Source: Paenarthrobacter nitroguajacolicus
GTDB taxonomy: Bacteria > Actinomycetota > Actinomycetes > Actinomycetales > Micrococcaceae
Assembly: GCF_007786235.1 (NCBI RefSeq)
Contig: NZ_VNFK01000006.1
Span: 1 to 64,000, forward strand
Length of the DNA stretch: 64,000 nucleotides
Direction: 5' to 3'
Positions 8,573-16,939 of this stretch are shown one piece after another; position 1 is the first letter of the stretch, and every line of letters begins with the position of its first letter. Made by a program: the position numbers and the translations under genes. The notes beneath the pieces were generated by a model. That model was not told the origin of the DNA, ran no database searches, and worked only from the letters and a program-made list of their open reading frames with translations.

Positions 8573-10111
8573 TCATGTTGCGGCCGCCGCCTGGCGGAGC
8601 CCGAGTGCTTGCCCGATATGGTCGATGTCCGGGCTGTCGCTGCGTCCCAGGTCGGCAAGGGTCCACGCCAGCCGCAGGACACGGTCATATCCACGGGCAG
8701 TGAGGGTCCCCCGTTCGAGCGCCGTATCCAGAATCCGGGTAGTTCCGGGAGGCAAACGAAGTTGGCCCCGCAGCGTCCGCCCGGGGACCTGCGAATTGGT
8801 TTCGAGCCCGAAGGTCCGCAAGCGCTGGAACTGCCGCAGCCGGGCCGCAAGCACCCGTCCGGCCACCGTGGCGGTGTCCTCTTCCCTGCCTGAGTTGCCG
8901 AAGTCGGCCAAGGACACCCGTTCCACGTGAAGTTGAATATCTACCCGGTCCAAAAGCGGTCCGGATATTCGTCCGAAGTACCTTCGCCGCATCATGGCCG
9001 TGCAGGTACATTCCGTGCCCTTACCCGCAGCCTTACCGCAGGGACAGGGGTTGGCTGCCAGTATGAGTTGGAATCGTGCGGGATAGGCCGCCGTTCCGGC
9101 CGAGCGGTGGATCACCAGTTCGCCGCTCTCCAGGGGCTGACGGAGGGCATCCAGCACGCGGCGTTCATACTCAGGAGCTTCGTCCAAAAACAAGACGCCT
9201 CTATGTGCCCGCGAGGCGGCCCCAGGCCTGGGGAGCCCGGAACCACCACCGATGATGGCTGCGGCCGTGGCACTGTGATGGGGATTTTCGAAGGGCGGCC
9301 GGCGAAGCAACCGCACCGCGGACGACTGGACAGCTGCCAGGGAGTGGATCGCCGTAACCTCCATGGCGGCCGTATCCGCAAGATCGGGGAGAAGCCCCGG
9401 CAACCGCTCCGCCAGCATGGTTTTTCCAGCCCCAGGCGGACCGGTGAGCAGCATATGGTGTCCGCCGGCGGCGGCCACTTCCAAAGCCCGGCGGGCCTCT
9501 CCCTGTCCCGAAACGTCGCAAAGATCCGGCGCAAGGGTAGCTGTATCGGCCTCATCCGGTACGTCCTCACCGGGGGGATCGTAGTCCAGTGCCAGGTCCT
9601 TGGGATCTGCCCCGAAGTCGAAGGCAAGCCGGGCAAGTGTCTTATAGCCACGAACGTTTGCTCCGGGAACCAACGCGGCCTCAGCGGCATTCGCCTCAGC
9701 CACCACGATGTCCGGATAGCCGGCCTGTACGGAAGCCATCACCGCCGGCAAGATGCCCCGGACGGGCCTCAGCCTTCCGTCCAGGCCAAGCTCGGCGATG
9801 AAGACAGTCCCACCAATGGATTGGATGTCGTCCGCTGCACGAAGCACAGCCATGGTGATGGCAAGGTCGAAGCCGGAACCCCGCTTAGGGAGGGAGGCCG
9901 GGATCAGGTTGGCCGTGATTTTCCGACGGCTGAGGGGTATGCCCGAGTTCTGGGCGGCAGACCGGATACGCTCCTTGGCCTCGTTGAGGGCCGCGTCCGG
10001 TAACCCCAGAATGACGAAATTGGGGAGGGTCTGGCCGATATCGGCCTCCACCTCCACGATGTAGCCGTTCAGGCCAACCAGGGCGACGCAGTAACTGCGA
10101 CCAACGCCCAC
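8573..10111 (-). CDS. comM: ComM/YifB-family AAA ATPase (Mg-chelatase-like)
   Basis: This 512-residue protein has an N-terminal Lon-protease-like S5 fold (residues 1-170), a Walker A motif LLTGPPGAGKTML near residue 230, Walker B in GVLFLDEAPE, and the C-terminal Mg_chelatase_C part with CPCG and CTC cysteines. ComM is a hexameric helicase that extends branch migration during natural transformation; family members are often mislabelled magnesium chelatase. It starts with GTG directly after the yraN stop (TAG then GTG). Its TGA overlaps a possible dprA ATG. Both neighbours make sense as a transformation or recombination unit. Confidence 0.88.
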   Translation of the reverse strand: MGVGRSYCVALVGLNGYIVEVEADIGQTLPNFVILGLPDAALNEAKERIRSAAQNSGIPLSRRKITANLIPASLPKRGSGFDLAITMAVLRAADDIQSIGGTVFIAELGLDGRLRPVRGILPAVMASVQAGYPDIVVAEANAAEAALVPGANVRGYKTLARLAFDFGADPKDLALDYDPPGEDVPDEADTATLAPDLCDVSGQGEARRALEVAAAGGHHMLLTGPPGAGKTMLAERLPGLLPDLADTAAMEVTAIHSLAAVQSSAVRLLRRPPFENPHHSATAAAIIGGGSGLPRPGAASRAHRGVLFLDEAPEYERRVLDALRQPLESGELVIHRSAGTAAYPARFQLILAANPCPCGKAAGKGTECTCTAMMRRRYFGRISGPLLDRVDIQLHVERVSLADFGNSGREEDTATVAGRVLAARLRQFQRLRTFGLETNSQVPGRTLRGQLRLPPGTTRILDTALERGTLTARGYDRVLRLAWTLADLGRSDSPDIDHIGQALGLRQAAAAT

Positions 10112-10468
10112 CTAGACAACACCCCGCAAGTGCTCCAGCTGCGGATGCCCCACACCGCTGTCTATCACCGATACGACGTCGACGCGTCGTCGTGGCGCGT
10201 TGAGCTGGTGCGCGCGGCACCACGACGAAGCCAGCCGGTGGAGGCGGGCCAGCTTGGCCGCACCTACCGCTTCAAATGGATGCCCGTAGTCAAGGCTCCG
10301 ACGGGTCTTCACTTCCGCCACTACAAGGGTGTCGCCTTCCAACGCCACGATGTCTATTTCACCGTCGGCGCACCGCCAATTGCGGTCTACGATCCGCATT
10401 CCCTGGTTCTCCAGGAAATCGGCCGCCAACGCCTCGCCGTTACGGCCCAGCAGGTCTTTTGCTCTCAT
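10112..10468 (-). CDS. YraN family nuclease-like protein (UPF0102)
   Basis: This 118-residue protein has the predicted endonuclease-fold pattern of the family: NGEALAADFLE, then RNWRCADGEIDIVA, then VVAEVKTRR. The E-I-D and E-V-K positions match a PD-(D/E)XK active site. The physiological role is not established. ATG at 10468 (MRAKDLL) is chosen because GGAGG lies 8 bases upstream; two other ATGs 6 and 9 bases earlier are too close to it. The order yraN-comM-dprA-xerC is conserved in many actinobacteria. Confidence 0.85.
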   Translation of the reverse strand: MRAKDLLGRNGEALAADFLENQGMRIVDRNWRCADGEIDIVALEGDTLVVAEVKTRRSLDYGHPFEAVGAAKLARLHRLASSWCRAHQLNAPRRRVDVVSVIDSGVGHPQLEHLRGVV

Positions 10469-10587
10469 GACCATCACCTCCGATACCAGCTTTCAGGCTG
10501 GTAGCGGTTGGCGGCAGGGCGTCAAATAGCTATGTGCGTAAACCCTCAAGAATTAGGGTTGTGGAGGAAAAGTCGCCCGCGAACAGG

Positions 10588-10923
10588 CTAGTTGCCGAGA
10601 TCCCCCAGGCCGCCGTCCTTGGGCAAGGCGAGGTCCTCACTCCGGGGCAGTTCTTCGACGTTGACGTCCTTGAACGTGATCACCCGGACGTTCTTCACGA
10701 AGCGGGCCGAGCGATAGACGTCCCAGACCCAGGCATCCTGCAGGGTCAGGTCAAAGTAGACTTCCCCGTCCGCACTGCGGGCCTGAAGATCAACATGGTT
10801 GGCCAAGTAGAACCGTCGCTCCGTTTCAACAACGTAGCTGAACAGACCGACTACGTCCCTGTACTCGCGGTAGAGCTGCAGCTCCATGTCGGTTTCATAG
10901 TTCTCAAGGTCCTCGGCGCTCAT
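10588..10923 (-). CDS. DUF2469 family protein
   Basis: This 111-residue acidic protein starts MSAEDLENYETDMELQLYRE, the signature I recognise for the actinobacterial DUF2469 family, always found near rnhB and yraN. The remainder, including YVVETERRFYLAN and DAWVWDVYRSARF, is well conserved in my memory of the family, but no biochemical role is known to me. ATG at 10923 is preferred; an ATG 17 codons upstream adds unrelated residues. Upstream spacing to rnhB is 102 bases. Confidence 0.8.
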   Translation of the reverse strand: MSAEDLENYETDMELQLYREYRDVVGLFSYVVETERRFYLANHVDLQARSADGEVYFDLTLQDAWVWDVYRSARFVKNVRVITFKDVNVEELPRSEDLALPKDGGLGDLGN

Positions 10924-11025
10924 ACTTCCATCTTGCACTATCTGCCGGGCAGCCAGCGCCACCCCGTGCAGCAAACGCCGTAGCGCATCAAACGCCGTAG
11001 TGCAGCGGTCGCTGCCCGGCCCCGA

Positions 11026-11763
11026 TCACTCCAGCAGCTCGGGTCCGGTGAGGTGCCAACTGGTCCGGTGATAAGCACTGGGACCCTGCAGGCGGATCAC
11101 ATCCCTGTGCGCGGCGGTGGCGTAGCCCTTATTCTCGTTCCAGCCATAAGCGGGTAGTTCGGAATGCAGGTCCACCATGATGCGGTCCCGCGCTACTTTG
11201 GCCAGAACACTGGCCGCCGCAACGCTGAGGCAGCTCATGTCTGCCTTTACCCTGGTGTGGACAGGAGCTTCGCACCAAGGACCAGAGTCGGAGGTGTCGA
11301 AAAGCGAGGCCTGAACTTCCGGGGAAAGCCAGTTGTGGCTACCGTCCAGCAGCACCATGTCGGGGCAAACGCCGGACGCCAGGACGTCAAACCAAGCGCG
11401 AGTACCTGCCAGGCGCAATGCCGCAATGATGCCAACCTCATCAATTTCCCGCGAGGACGCGTGCCCCACTGCGGAGGCAACTGCCCAGTCACGTACGAGC
11501 GGTTCCAGTCTGTCGCGGTCCTCGGGTTTGAGCAGCTTGCTGTCCCGCACATCAGCCAACAGACCGTGGTCCTGGAGGTTCACCACGGCAATGCCAACGC
11601 TGACCGGGCCCGCCAGAGCTCCCCGCCCAACCTCGTCCACGCCGGCCAGCAATCGCACGCCGGACGACAGGAAAGATCGTTCGACATCAAGGGTAGGGAA
11701 TTTCACCGGGGCCTTGGCCTTTGCGGCGGGCAGGGTCTTCTTCCGGGTGGTCGTCGTAGCCAT
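11026..11763 (-). CDS. rnhB: Ribonuclease HII
   Basis: RNase HII cuts RNA-DNA hybrids and single ribonucleotides embedded in DNA. The metal-binding motif [13 protein letters not shown] is at about residues 41-53, with the later acidic residues in LLDGSHNWL and in [11 protein letters not shown] Lys/Ala-rich N-terminal extension of about 30 residues precedes the fold; it could be disordered. The start ATG overlaps the lepB stop by one base (TAATG), so the gene is translationally linked to the signal peptidase pair upstream. Confidence 0.93.
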   Translation of the reverse strand: MATTTTRKKTLPAAKAKAPVKFPTLDVERSFLSSGVRLLAGVDEVGRGALAGPVSVGIAVVNLQDHGLLADVRDSKLLKPEDRDRLEPLVRDWAVASAVGHASSREIDEVGIIAALRLAGTRAWFDVLASGVCPDMVLLDGSHNWLSPEVQASLFDTSDSGPWCEAPVHTRVKADMSCLSVAAASVLAKVARDRIMVDLHSELPAYGWNENKGYATAAHRDVIRLQGPSAYHRTSWHLTGPELLE

Positions 11764-12620
11764 TACTTCGCCGGGGTGCCTTCAGGGACGTTACGGAAAA
11801 CATCCTGGTAGTTGTCGAGGATGGTCCACCGGCTCACAGGCCAGGCGATGACAGTGGCCTTTCCTTCGATGTCAGCCATGTTGATGAAGCCTCCGTTGGC
11901 TTCCTGGTGGGCCCGGGAGTCCGCAGAGTGGTTGCGGTTGTCCCCCATGACCCAGACCTTGCCGTCGGGAACCACGATGTCGAAGGGGTTCGGCTGGGGT
12001 ATTTCGGCCGGGTTGATGTAGGTTTCGTCCACGGGCACGCCGTTGATACTGATGCGACCCTCCGCATCACAGCAGGAAACCCGATCACCGGGGAGCCCAA
12101 TGACGCGCTTGACGAGGTGCTGCTCATTGTCATCTGCGGCCAAGCCTACGAATTCGAGTGCATCCCCTACCCAGTCCATCGGACCGGCAGGCTTTTTCTC
12201 CACGGCAGGCAGCCAGCCTTGGGAGTCTTTGAAGACCACCACATCGCCATGCTGCAGCGCGAAGGGTTCAGGGACCAGGAGGTTGATAAAAATTCGGTCA
12301 TTGACGTCCAATGTGCTTTCCATGGACTCAGAAGGTATGTAGAACGCCCTGAACAAGAAAGTCTTAAGTAGGAAGGACAACACCAACGCGATAGCCACCA
12401 CAGTGACAATCTCCTTGACCCACACCAGCACGGGATTCTTACGTGGTTTTTCCGCAGCGTGAGCGCCTCCCTCGGAATCACGCTGACCGCCATTGCCTTC
12501 GCGGGACACGCCAGTGTCCGCCGGGTTGGACTCAGCCACACCAGCAACGCCGGCCGTTCCGTCCGAGAGCCGGGCGTCGTCGTCGTACCGCTCGGGATTC
12601 TCAGGAGCTTTGTCCGGCAT
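11763..12620 (-). CDS. lepB: Signal peptidase I (second of tandem pair)
   Basis: This protease removes signal peptides at the outer face of the membrane. A cytoplasmic, charged N-terminus of about 60 residues precedes one transmembrane segment ([19 protein letters not shown]). The catalytic Ser is in [11 protein letters not shown], and the Lys general base is in [11 protein letters not shown]. The box [11 protein letters not shown] marks the C-terminal part. It is 285 residues, longer than its upstream paralogue because of the N-terminal extension and an insert between the catalytic Ser and Lys. It begins directly after that gene's stop (TAA then ATG). Confidence 0.93.
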   Translation of the reverse strand: MPDKAPENPERYDDDARLSDGTAGVAGVAESNPADTGVSREGNGGQRDSEGGAHAAEKPRKNPVLVWVKEIVTVVAIALVLSFLLKTFLFRAFYIPSESMESTLDVNDRIFINLLVPEPFALQHGDVVVFKDSQGWLPAVEKKPAGPMDWVGDALEFVGLAADDNEQHLVKRVIGLPGDRVSCCDAEGRISINGVPVDETYINPAEIPQPNPFDIVVPDGKVWVMGDNRNHSADSRAHQEANGGFINMADIEGKATVIAWPVSRWTILDNYQDVFRNVPEGTPAK

Positions 12621-13298
12621 TTACTGTCCGTTCTTCAAGGGTGTCTCGGCCTGCGTCGAGCGAGGCATCTCTGCAAATCTATCAAGGGGCCAGATGATTT
12701 GGACCGGCCGCCCGATAACGCGTTCCGTGGGAACCATGCCGCCGCCCGGCGCTCCCAGCAGTCCACGCGAATCTGCTGAACGTGAGCGGTGATCGCCCAT
12801 CAGCCAAAGGCGGCCCTCAGGCACCACGACATCGAATTTCTGCTTGCTGGGTTCGTCCCCTTGGAACACATAGGGTTCCTCAAGCGGCTGACCGTTGACT
12901 GTGAGAAGGCCGTTGGCGTCGCAGCATTGGACGCGATCCCCCGCGACCCCAATGACCCGCTTCACGTATGTCGTGTCGCTCCCCGTCAGTCCAAACCATT
13001 GGCTGGCGGCCGATACGGCGTCGACGAATGGGCCCTTGCCGCTGCTCAGCGGGGCGAAGGAACCGCGGCCATCGAAAACCACCACATCGCCCCGACGGAT
13101 CGGTTCGGAACTGTAGGCCGTGCGCGAGACCAGGATCCTGTCCCCCGCTCCCAGGAGCGGTTCCATGGACTCCGAGGGAATGTAATACACATCAAGCCAC
13201 AGCGACCGCACAAGCCCGCTGATCGCGATGGCGAGGACCAGTGCGAGCAAAACAAAACGCCAGCCCTGTTTCCGGGGCCGGCGTTCTGATGTTTCCAT
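12621..13298 (-). CDS. lepB: Signal peptidase I (first of tandem pair)
   Basis: This 225-residue paralogue has one transmembrane segment (FVLLALVLAIAISGLV), the Ser motif [11 protein letters not shown], the Lys motif YVKRVIGVAGDRV and the box GDHRSRSADSR. The His in GDHR replaces the more common Asn of GDNR, also present in some active enzymes. ATG at 13298 (METSERRP) is selected over an upstream ATG that lacks family similarity. The two paralogues probably arose by duplication and may divide substrates, since this window alone encodes a lipoprotein and a very large secreted protein. Confidence 0.92.
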   Translation of the reverse strand: METSERRPRKQGWRFVLLALVLAIAISGLVRSLWLDVYYIPSESMEPLLGAGDRILVSRTAYSSEPIRRGDVVVFDGRGSFAPLSSGKGPFVDAVSAASQWFGLTGSDTTYVKRVIGVAGDRVQCCDANGLLTVNGQPLEEPYVFQGDEPSKQKFDVVVPEGRLWLMGDHRSRSADSRGLLGAPGGGMVPTERVIGRPVQIIWPLDRFAEMPRSTQAETPLKNGQ

Positions 13299-13378
13299 GA
13301 TTCGTATCCCTGTTGCGTTGCGGATTGCTCCGGAACAACCGGGCACGAATCCTGGACCCGTTACGTAAGTCGGAGGAC

Positions 13379-13732
13379 TTACTTGGCGAAGTCGCGCTTT
13401 TCCTTGATCTTCGCAGCCTTACCGCGCAGTGCGCGCATGTAGTAAAGCTTGGCGCGGCGGACGTCACCCTTGGTGACGACCTCGATCTTCTCGATGATCG
13501 GGGAGTGTACCGGGAAGGTACGCTCTACGCCGACACCGAAGGAAACCTTGCGTACGGTGAAGGTTTCGCGAACGCCGTCACCCTGGCGGCCAAGGACGAA
13601 GCCCTGGAAGACCTGGACACGGGAGTTCTTGCCTTCGATGATGTTGACGTGAACCTTGAGGGTATCGCCCGCGCGGAACTCCGGAACATCGTTACGCAGC
13701 GAGGCTGCATCTACGCTATCGAGGATATGCAT
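13379..13732 (-). CDS. rplS: Large ribosomal subunit protein bL19
   Basis: bL19 sits at the interface of the two ribosomal subunits. The 117-residue sequence contains [30 protein letters not shown] and the C-terminal [20 protein letters not shown], all typical. ATG at 13732 (MHILDSV) is set by GGAG 8 bases upstream; the open frame extends 8 codons further. A 7-bp hairpin (13365-13382) overlaps the stop codon. The gene follows trmD after a 264-base spacer, so it probably has its own promoter. Confidence 0.96.
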   Translation of the reverse strand: MHILDSVDAASLRNDVPEFRAGDTLKVHVNIIEGKNSRVQVFQGFVLGRQGDGVRETFTVRKVSFGVGVERTFPVHSPIIEKIEVVTKGDVRRAKLYYMRALRGKAAKIKEKRDFAK

Positions 13733-13880
13733 TAATCCACTCCTGGTGAACGCCACAGGTCATTCACTTTGGGTTACGACGGACAAGCCCGCGGCGCGAA
13801 GGCCAGCCGGAAATTTCCGCCGAAGTTTTCTTGGTGTCCGGTTTCGCCACTGATTGGCGCCACCGGGTTGCCCGACTGTT

Positions 13881-13940
13881 GGCTGATCTCCCCCTGTGGC
13901 AGGTGTCAGCCCAGTAGACACGAGGGTTAATTCTGCCACA
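13881..13940 (-). promoter_or_regulatory. Two overlapping inverted repeats in the rplS upstream region
   Basis: One pair is GGCTGA (13881-13886) with TCAGCC (13906-13911). The other is TGTGGCAG (13895-13902) with CTGCCACA (13933-13940). The arms interleave, so if both lie in the transcript the helices exclude each other. The spacer between trmD and rplS otherwise shows no gene. A ribosomal-protein leader is possible but unproven. Confidence 0.35.
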
Positions 13941-13996
13941 AGCGCGACCATCCGGCCAACTGGCGGGACCAGAACTCCCGACGACGGCGGGCGGCG

Positions 13997-14794
13997 CTAG
14001 CTGGCGGCGTCGCCGTGCCTGGCCTGCAGTCGACCATCCACCACGTCATAGCCGAGATCCGCCAGGGCGTTGCGGTCAGCCCGACTCAGGGAACCGGCGT
14101 CGAACTCCGCCAGGAGGTCCGGCCGGCGCTCCGAAGTGCGTCGAAACTGCTCGTGGCGCCGCCATTGTGCGATCTTGCCGTGGTTGCCACTGAGCAGGAC
14201 AGCAGGGACGTCGTAGTCTCGCCACGCGGACGGCTTGGTGTACACCGGGTACTCCAACAGGCCATCGGAGTGGGACTCCTCAACCAGGGATTCGGGGTTG
14301 CCTACGACCCCGGGCAGCAGGCGCCCGATGGCCTCGACCATGGCCAGCACAGCCACTTCGCCACCGTTGAGCACGTAGTCACCCAGGCTCATGGGCCGAA
14401 CAGTGAAATGCTCCTGCGCCCACTCGATCACGCGTTCGTCAATACCCTCGTAGCGTCCGCAGGCAAAGACCAACTGCTCTTCCTCGGCGAGCTCGTAGGC
14501 CAGGGCTTGATTGAACCGCTCCCCCGCAGGCGACGGAACAATCAATACAGGCTTTGCACCCTCGCTTGGCTTCGCAACCGACTCAAGGGCCTGCGCCCAT
14601 GGTTCGGGTTTCATGACCATTCCTGCACCGCCACCATAAGGGGTGTCGTCCACTGTCCGATGCTTGTCGGTGGTGAAGGTGCGGAGATCGTGGACATTGA
14701 GTTCCAACAACCCGTCCTGCCGGGCCTTGCCTATGAGGGACAGCTCCAGCGGAGCAAGGTACTCCGGGAAAATGCTGACGACATCGATCCTCAT
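13997..14794 (-). CDS. trmD: tRNA (guanine37-N1)-methyltransferase
   Basis: TrmD methylates G37 next to the anticodon, preventing +1 frameshifting. The 265-residue protein shows the knotted SPOUT fold signatures [41 protein letters not shown] and [13 protein letters not shown]. The start abuts the rimM stop (TGA then ATG), and the rimM-trmD order is the bacterial standard. The C-terminal extension after ERRPDL ends in [10 protein letters not shown]. Confidence 0.96.
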   Translation of the reverse strand: MRIDVVSIFPEYLAPLELSLIGKARQDGLLELNVHDLRTFTTDKHRTVDDTPYGGGAGMVMKPEPWAQALESVAKPSEGAKPVLIVPSPAGERFNQALAYELAEEEQLVFACGRYEGIDERVIEWAQEHFTVRPMSLGDYVLNGGEVAVLAMVEAIGRLLPGVVGNPESLVEESHSDGLLEYPVYTKPSAWRDYDVPAVLLSGNHGKIAQWRRHEQFRRTSERRPDLLAEFDAGSLSRADRNALADLGYDVVDGRLQARHGDAAS

Positions 14795-15349
14795 TCAGGC
14801 ATCAACCCCGGCGCCGTCCTGAGGCTCCTCCGAGGCACCGTCATTAATCTCGAAGAGGCCATCAGGCGGAGTGACCAGGATGTACCCTGCCTCAACGTTG
14901 ACCTCGGGCACGATCTCATCGACGAAGGGAATGAGGATTTCTTTGCCGTCCTCTGTTGTGACCGTCAACAGATCCTGGACGGGCAGCGTGGTGAGGGCGG
15001 CAACCTTGCCGACAACCTGCGAACCGACCCGAACTTCCAAGCCGACCAGCTCGTGCTCGTACCAACCTTCGTCGTCGTCTTCGTCGTCGAGTTCTTCGGT
15101 TTCAATAAAGAGCTTGGCGCCACGGATGACCTCGGCTGCGTTGCGGTCGGCAATTTCCTCGAAACCCAACAGGAGGATGTCCTTGTTCCACCGGGCACTG
15201 CGGATGGTCAGCGGTCCGGCAGAAGCCGGCTCCACAACGAACTCGGTTCCGGCGACGAACCGCTCGGACGGTGCGTCGGTAAGCACCTGCACCGTTACCT
15301 CGCCGCGAATGCCGTGGGGCTTGCCGATCCGGGCCACCTGGAGCTGCAT
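14795..15349 (-). CDS. rimM: Ribosome maturation factor RimM
   Basis: RimM binds uS19 and assists 30S head maturation. The N-terminal half opens with VARIGKPHGIRGEVTVQV, the RimM beta-barrel. The second half is a PRC-barrel with VGKVAALTTLPVQDLL and EILIPFVDEIVPEV. An acidic stretch (EELDDEDDDEG) lies between them, longer than in most RimM sequences. At 184 residues it is normal. A strong stem-loop at 15419-15452 separates it from khpA. Confidence 0.94.
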   Translation of the reverse strand: MQLQVARIGKPHGIRGEVTVQVLTDAPSERFVAGTEFVVEPASAGPLTIRSARWNKDILLLGFEEIADRNAAEVIRGAKLFIETEELDDEDDDEGWYEHELVGLEVRVGSQVVGKVAALTTLPVQDLLTVTTEDGKEILIPFVDEIVPEVNVEAGYILVTPPDGLFEINDGASEEPQDGAGVDA

Positions 15350-15418
15350 GGATTCCTCTGAATTCTTGTGGACCGCGCCGCCGGGCAGCCACGGTGATGA
15401 TTTGGTGGATAAAGCAAT

Positions 15419-15452
15419 CCGGCCCCTCCACCATATTCGGTGAAGGGGCCGG
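15419..15452 (-). terminator. Stem-loop between khpA and rimM
   Basis: On the leftward strand CCGGCCCCTTCACC pairs with GGTGGAGGGGCCGG, with one mismatch, around a 6-base loop. ATTGCTTT follows, giving a weak U-tract. It likely ends part of the rpsP-khpA transcription or attenuates read-through into rimM-trmD. Confidence 0.65.
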
Positions 15453-15478
15453 ATCTAAGACAAGTAGTGCTGAGCGCG

Positions 15479-15721
15479 TTACCGGCGACGGTCGGTGTCG
15501 ACGACGTCGACCCTGACCTGCTCGCCACCAGCCAAAGCTGCAACCACAGTGCGCAAAGCACGTGCAGTGCGTCCTTGACGGCCGATCACCCGTCCGAGGT
15601 CCTCCTGGTGAACGCGCACCTCAAGGGATTCCCCGCGGCGGTTGTTCTTGGCACTGACCTTGACATCCTCAGGGCTGTCAACGATCCCACGGACCAAGTG
15701 CTCGAGCGCTTCTGCCAGCAA
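15479..15721 (-). CDS. khpA: KH-domain RNA-binding protein KhpA
   Basis: KhpA is a single-KH-domain RNA binder of 80 residues. The nucleic-acid loop is in LGRVIGRQGRTARALR, a GxxG-type motif (GRQG). The start is TTG at 15721, four bases after the rpsP stop, with GAGG about 9 bases upstream in the rpsP end; no ATG or GTG gives a complete KH fold. The rpsP-khpA-rimM order is widespread in Gram-positive bacteria, where KhpA acts with KhpB; KhpB is not in this window. Confidence 0.9.
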   Translation of the reverse strand: MLAEALEHLVRGIVDSPEDVKVSAKNNRRGESLEVRVHQEDLGRVIGRQGRTARALRTVVAALAGGEQVRVDVVDTDRRR

Positions 15722-15722
15722 C

Positions 15723-16145
15723 TTACTCAGCCTCGGTGGTCTCTGCTTCAGCCTCGGCCGGAGCCTCAGCAGCGTCGTCCTTCTTGGCCTTCTTGGTGAT
15801 GGCTTCCGGGATGATGACGGAACCCTTCTCCGGAGCTACGAAAGCTTCCTTCGGAGCTTTGGTCTTCAGGGTGCCTTCCTGGCCCGGGAGGCCCTTGAAC
15901 TTCTGCCAGTCACCGGTGATCTTGAGGATCGCAGCAACCTGTTCGGTGGGCTGGGCACCAACGGAAAGCCAGTACTGAGCGCGCTCGGAAGCGACCTCGA
16001 TGTACGACGGCTCTTCGGTGGGGTGGTACTTGCCGATTTCTTCAATGGCACGGCCATCGCGCTTGGCGCGGGCATCCATGACGACGATGCGGTAGTACGG
16101 TGCGCGCATCTTACCGAAGCGCTTAAGGCGAATCTTTACGGCCAC
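15723..16145 (-). CDS. rpsP: Small ribosomal subunit protein bS16
   Basis: bS16 is an assembly protein of the 30S subunit. The core [20 protein letters not shown] is unmistakable. GTG at 16145 with AGGAG 11 bases upstream is taken as start, giving 140 residues; the upstream open frame of 52 codons has no similarity. The last 60 residues form an Ala/Glu/Lys-rich tail ([18 protein letters not shown]) beyond the roughly 80-residue core, as in other Arthrobacter proteins. It heads the rpsP-khpA operon. Confidence 0.96.
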   Translation of the reverse strand: MAVKIRLKRFGKMRAPYYRIVVMDARAKRDGRAIEEIGKYHPTEEPSYIEVASERAQYWLSVGAQPTEQVAAILKITGDWQKFKGLPGQEGTLKTKAPKEAFVAPEKGSVIIPEAITKKAKKDDAAEAPAEAEAETTEAE

Positions 16146-16381
16146 TTTTGTGGTCACTCCTGTTTCTGAAACGAGGTTGAACCCGACGTTCTGCACCCGT
16201 GGGGCGGGCCATACTTGACGGTTCGAAGGACAAGATACGAGCACGGAGAGAGGGGCCGCACCGATCGAGTACCTGTCTATTGTGCCAGATGCCGGGTGCA
16301 ATTACGACTTACACCACGTGGGGCGGTGTGTTGTTGGTCACCGGAAGGCATCCAACGCAGCGCCGCGGGACGTGCGATTCG

Positions 16382-16819
16382 TCAGACGGACCAGACGTAG
16401 AGCCCGGAACGCTCCACCTTCTCAACGTCAGTGGCCAGCGCAGCCAACTGCTGGACGTACTGGCGCGACGCGGTTGCATCGAAAGGCATGTCGTCCTGGG
16501 CAGCCCATGCCGCGGCAACGTCGTCGAGGACGTTTTCCTCGCCCTCGCTTTCATACGTGAGCAGTTCGGCAAGAGCCCGCACCATTGCCTCGGGAACGCC
16601 AAGGAGTGCATCGCTGGTGACATCCACGAGGGCCAGTTCATAGTCAGCGCCGGACGCGTGAACAGCCTGGCCCGCGAGGTCGCCCAGCTGTTCGACTTCG
16701 AAGTCCGTGATTCCCTCGATCCTGACGGCGGGACCGGCTACTTCAGCGCCCCTGTCCAGGGCTGCGGCCCGCTTGAGTGCTTCATCGTGGGTGGCTACAA
16801 AAATTTCGGCAAAGCCCAT
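16382..16819 (-). CDS. Hypothetical protein, 145 residues
   Basis: I do not recognise a family. The product starts MGFAEIFVATHDEALKRAAA and is acidic, with no membrane segment, signal peptide or cysteine. A region rich in Ala, Asp and Glu (LTYESEGEENVLDDVAAAW) spans the middle. Predicted pattern is mixed alpha/beta. It lies alone between the VOC gene and rpsP, on the same strand, with about 120 bases before it and 236 after. Codon use looks like that of its neighbours, so it is probably a real gene. Confidence 0.65.
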   Translation of the reverse strand: MGFAEIFVATHDEALKRAAALDRGAEVAGPAVRIEGITDFEVEQLGDLAGQAVHASGADYELALVDVTSDALLGVPEAMVRALAELLTYESEGEENVLDDVAAAWAAQDDMPFDATASRQYVQQLAALATDVEKVERSGLYVWSV

Positions 16820-16939
16820 GGGAAAGTACTCTCATTCCTTCGTGCTGACGGGGCGGCGGCACAGGACCCTGGGGTTCCGTGCCGTCACTGCCCAGCCTAA
16901 TGCAGCGAAAGGCCGCAGGGACGCAGTCGCCATGGCGGC

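Noticed and set aside
13365..13382. Hairpin over the rplS stop codon with TCCTCC near its loop (rplS strand)
   Set aside because: Only 7 bp, no T-run, and the anti-Shine-Dalgarno-like sequence could easily arise by chance.
14015..15361. Open frame of 448 codons on the plus strand across trmD and rimM
   Set aside because: It spans two well-defined genes on the other strand and shows no motif or ribosome-binding site.
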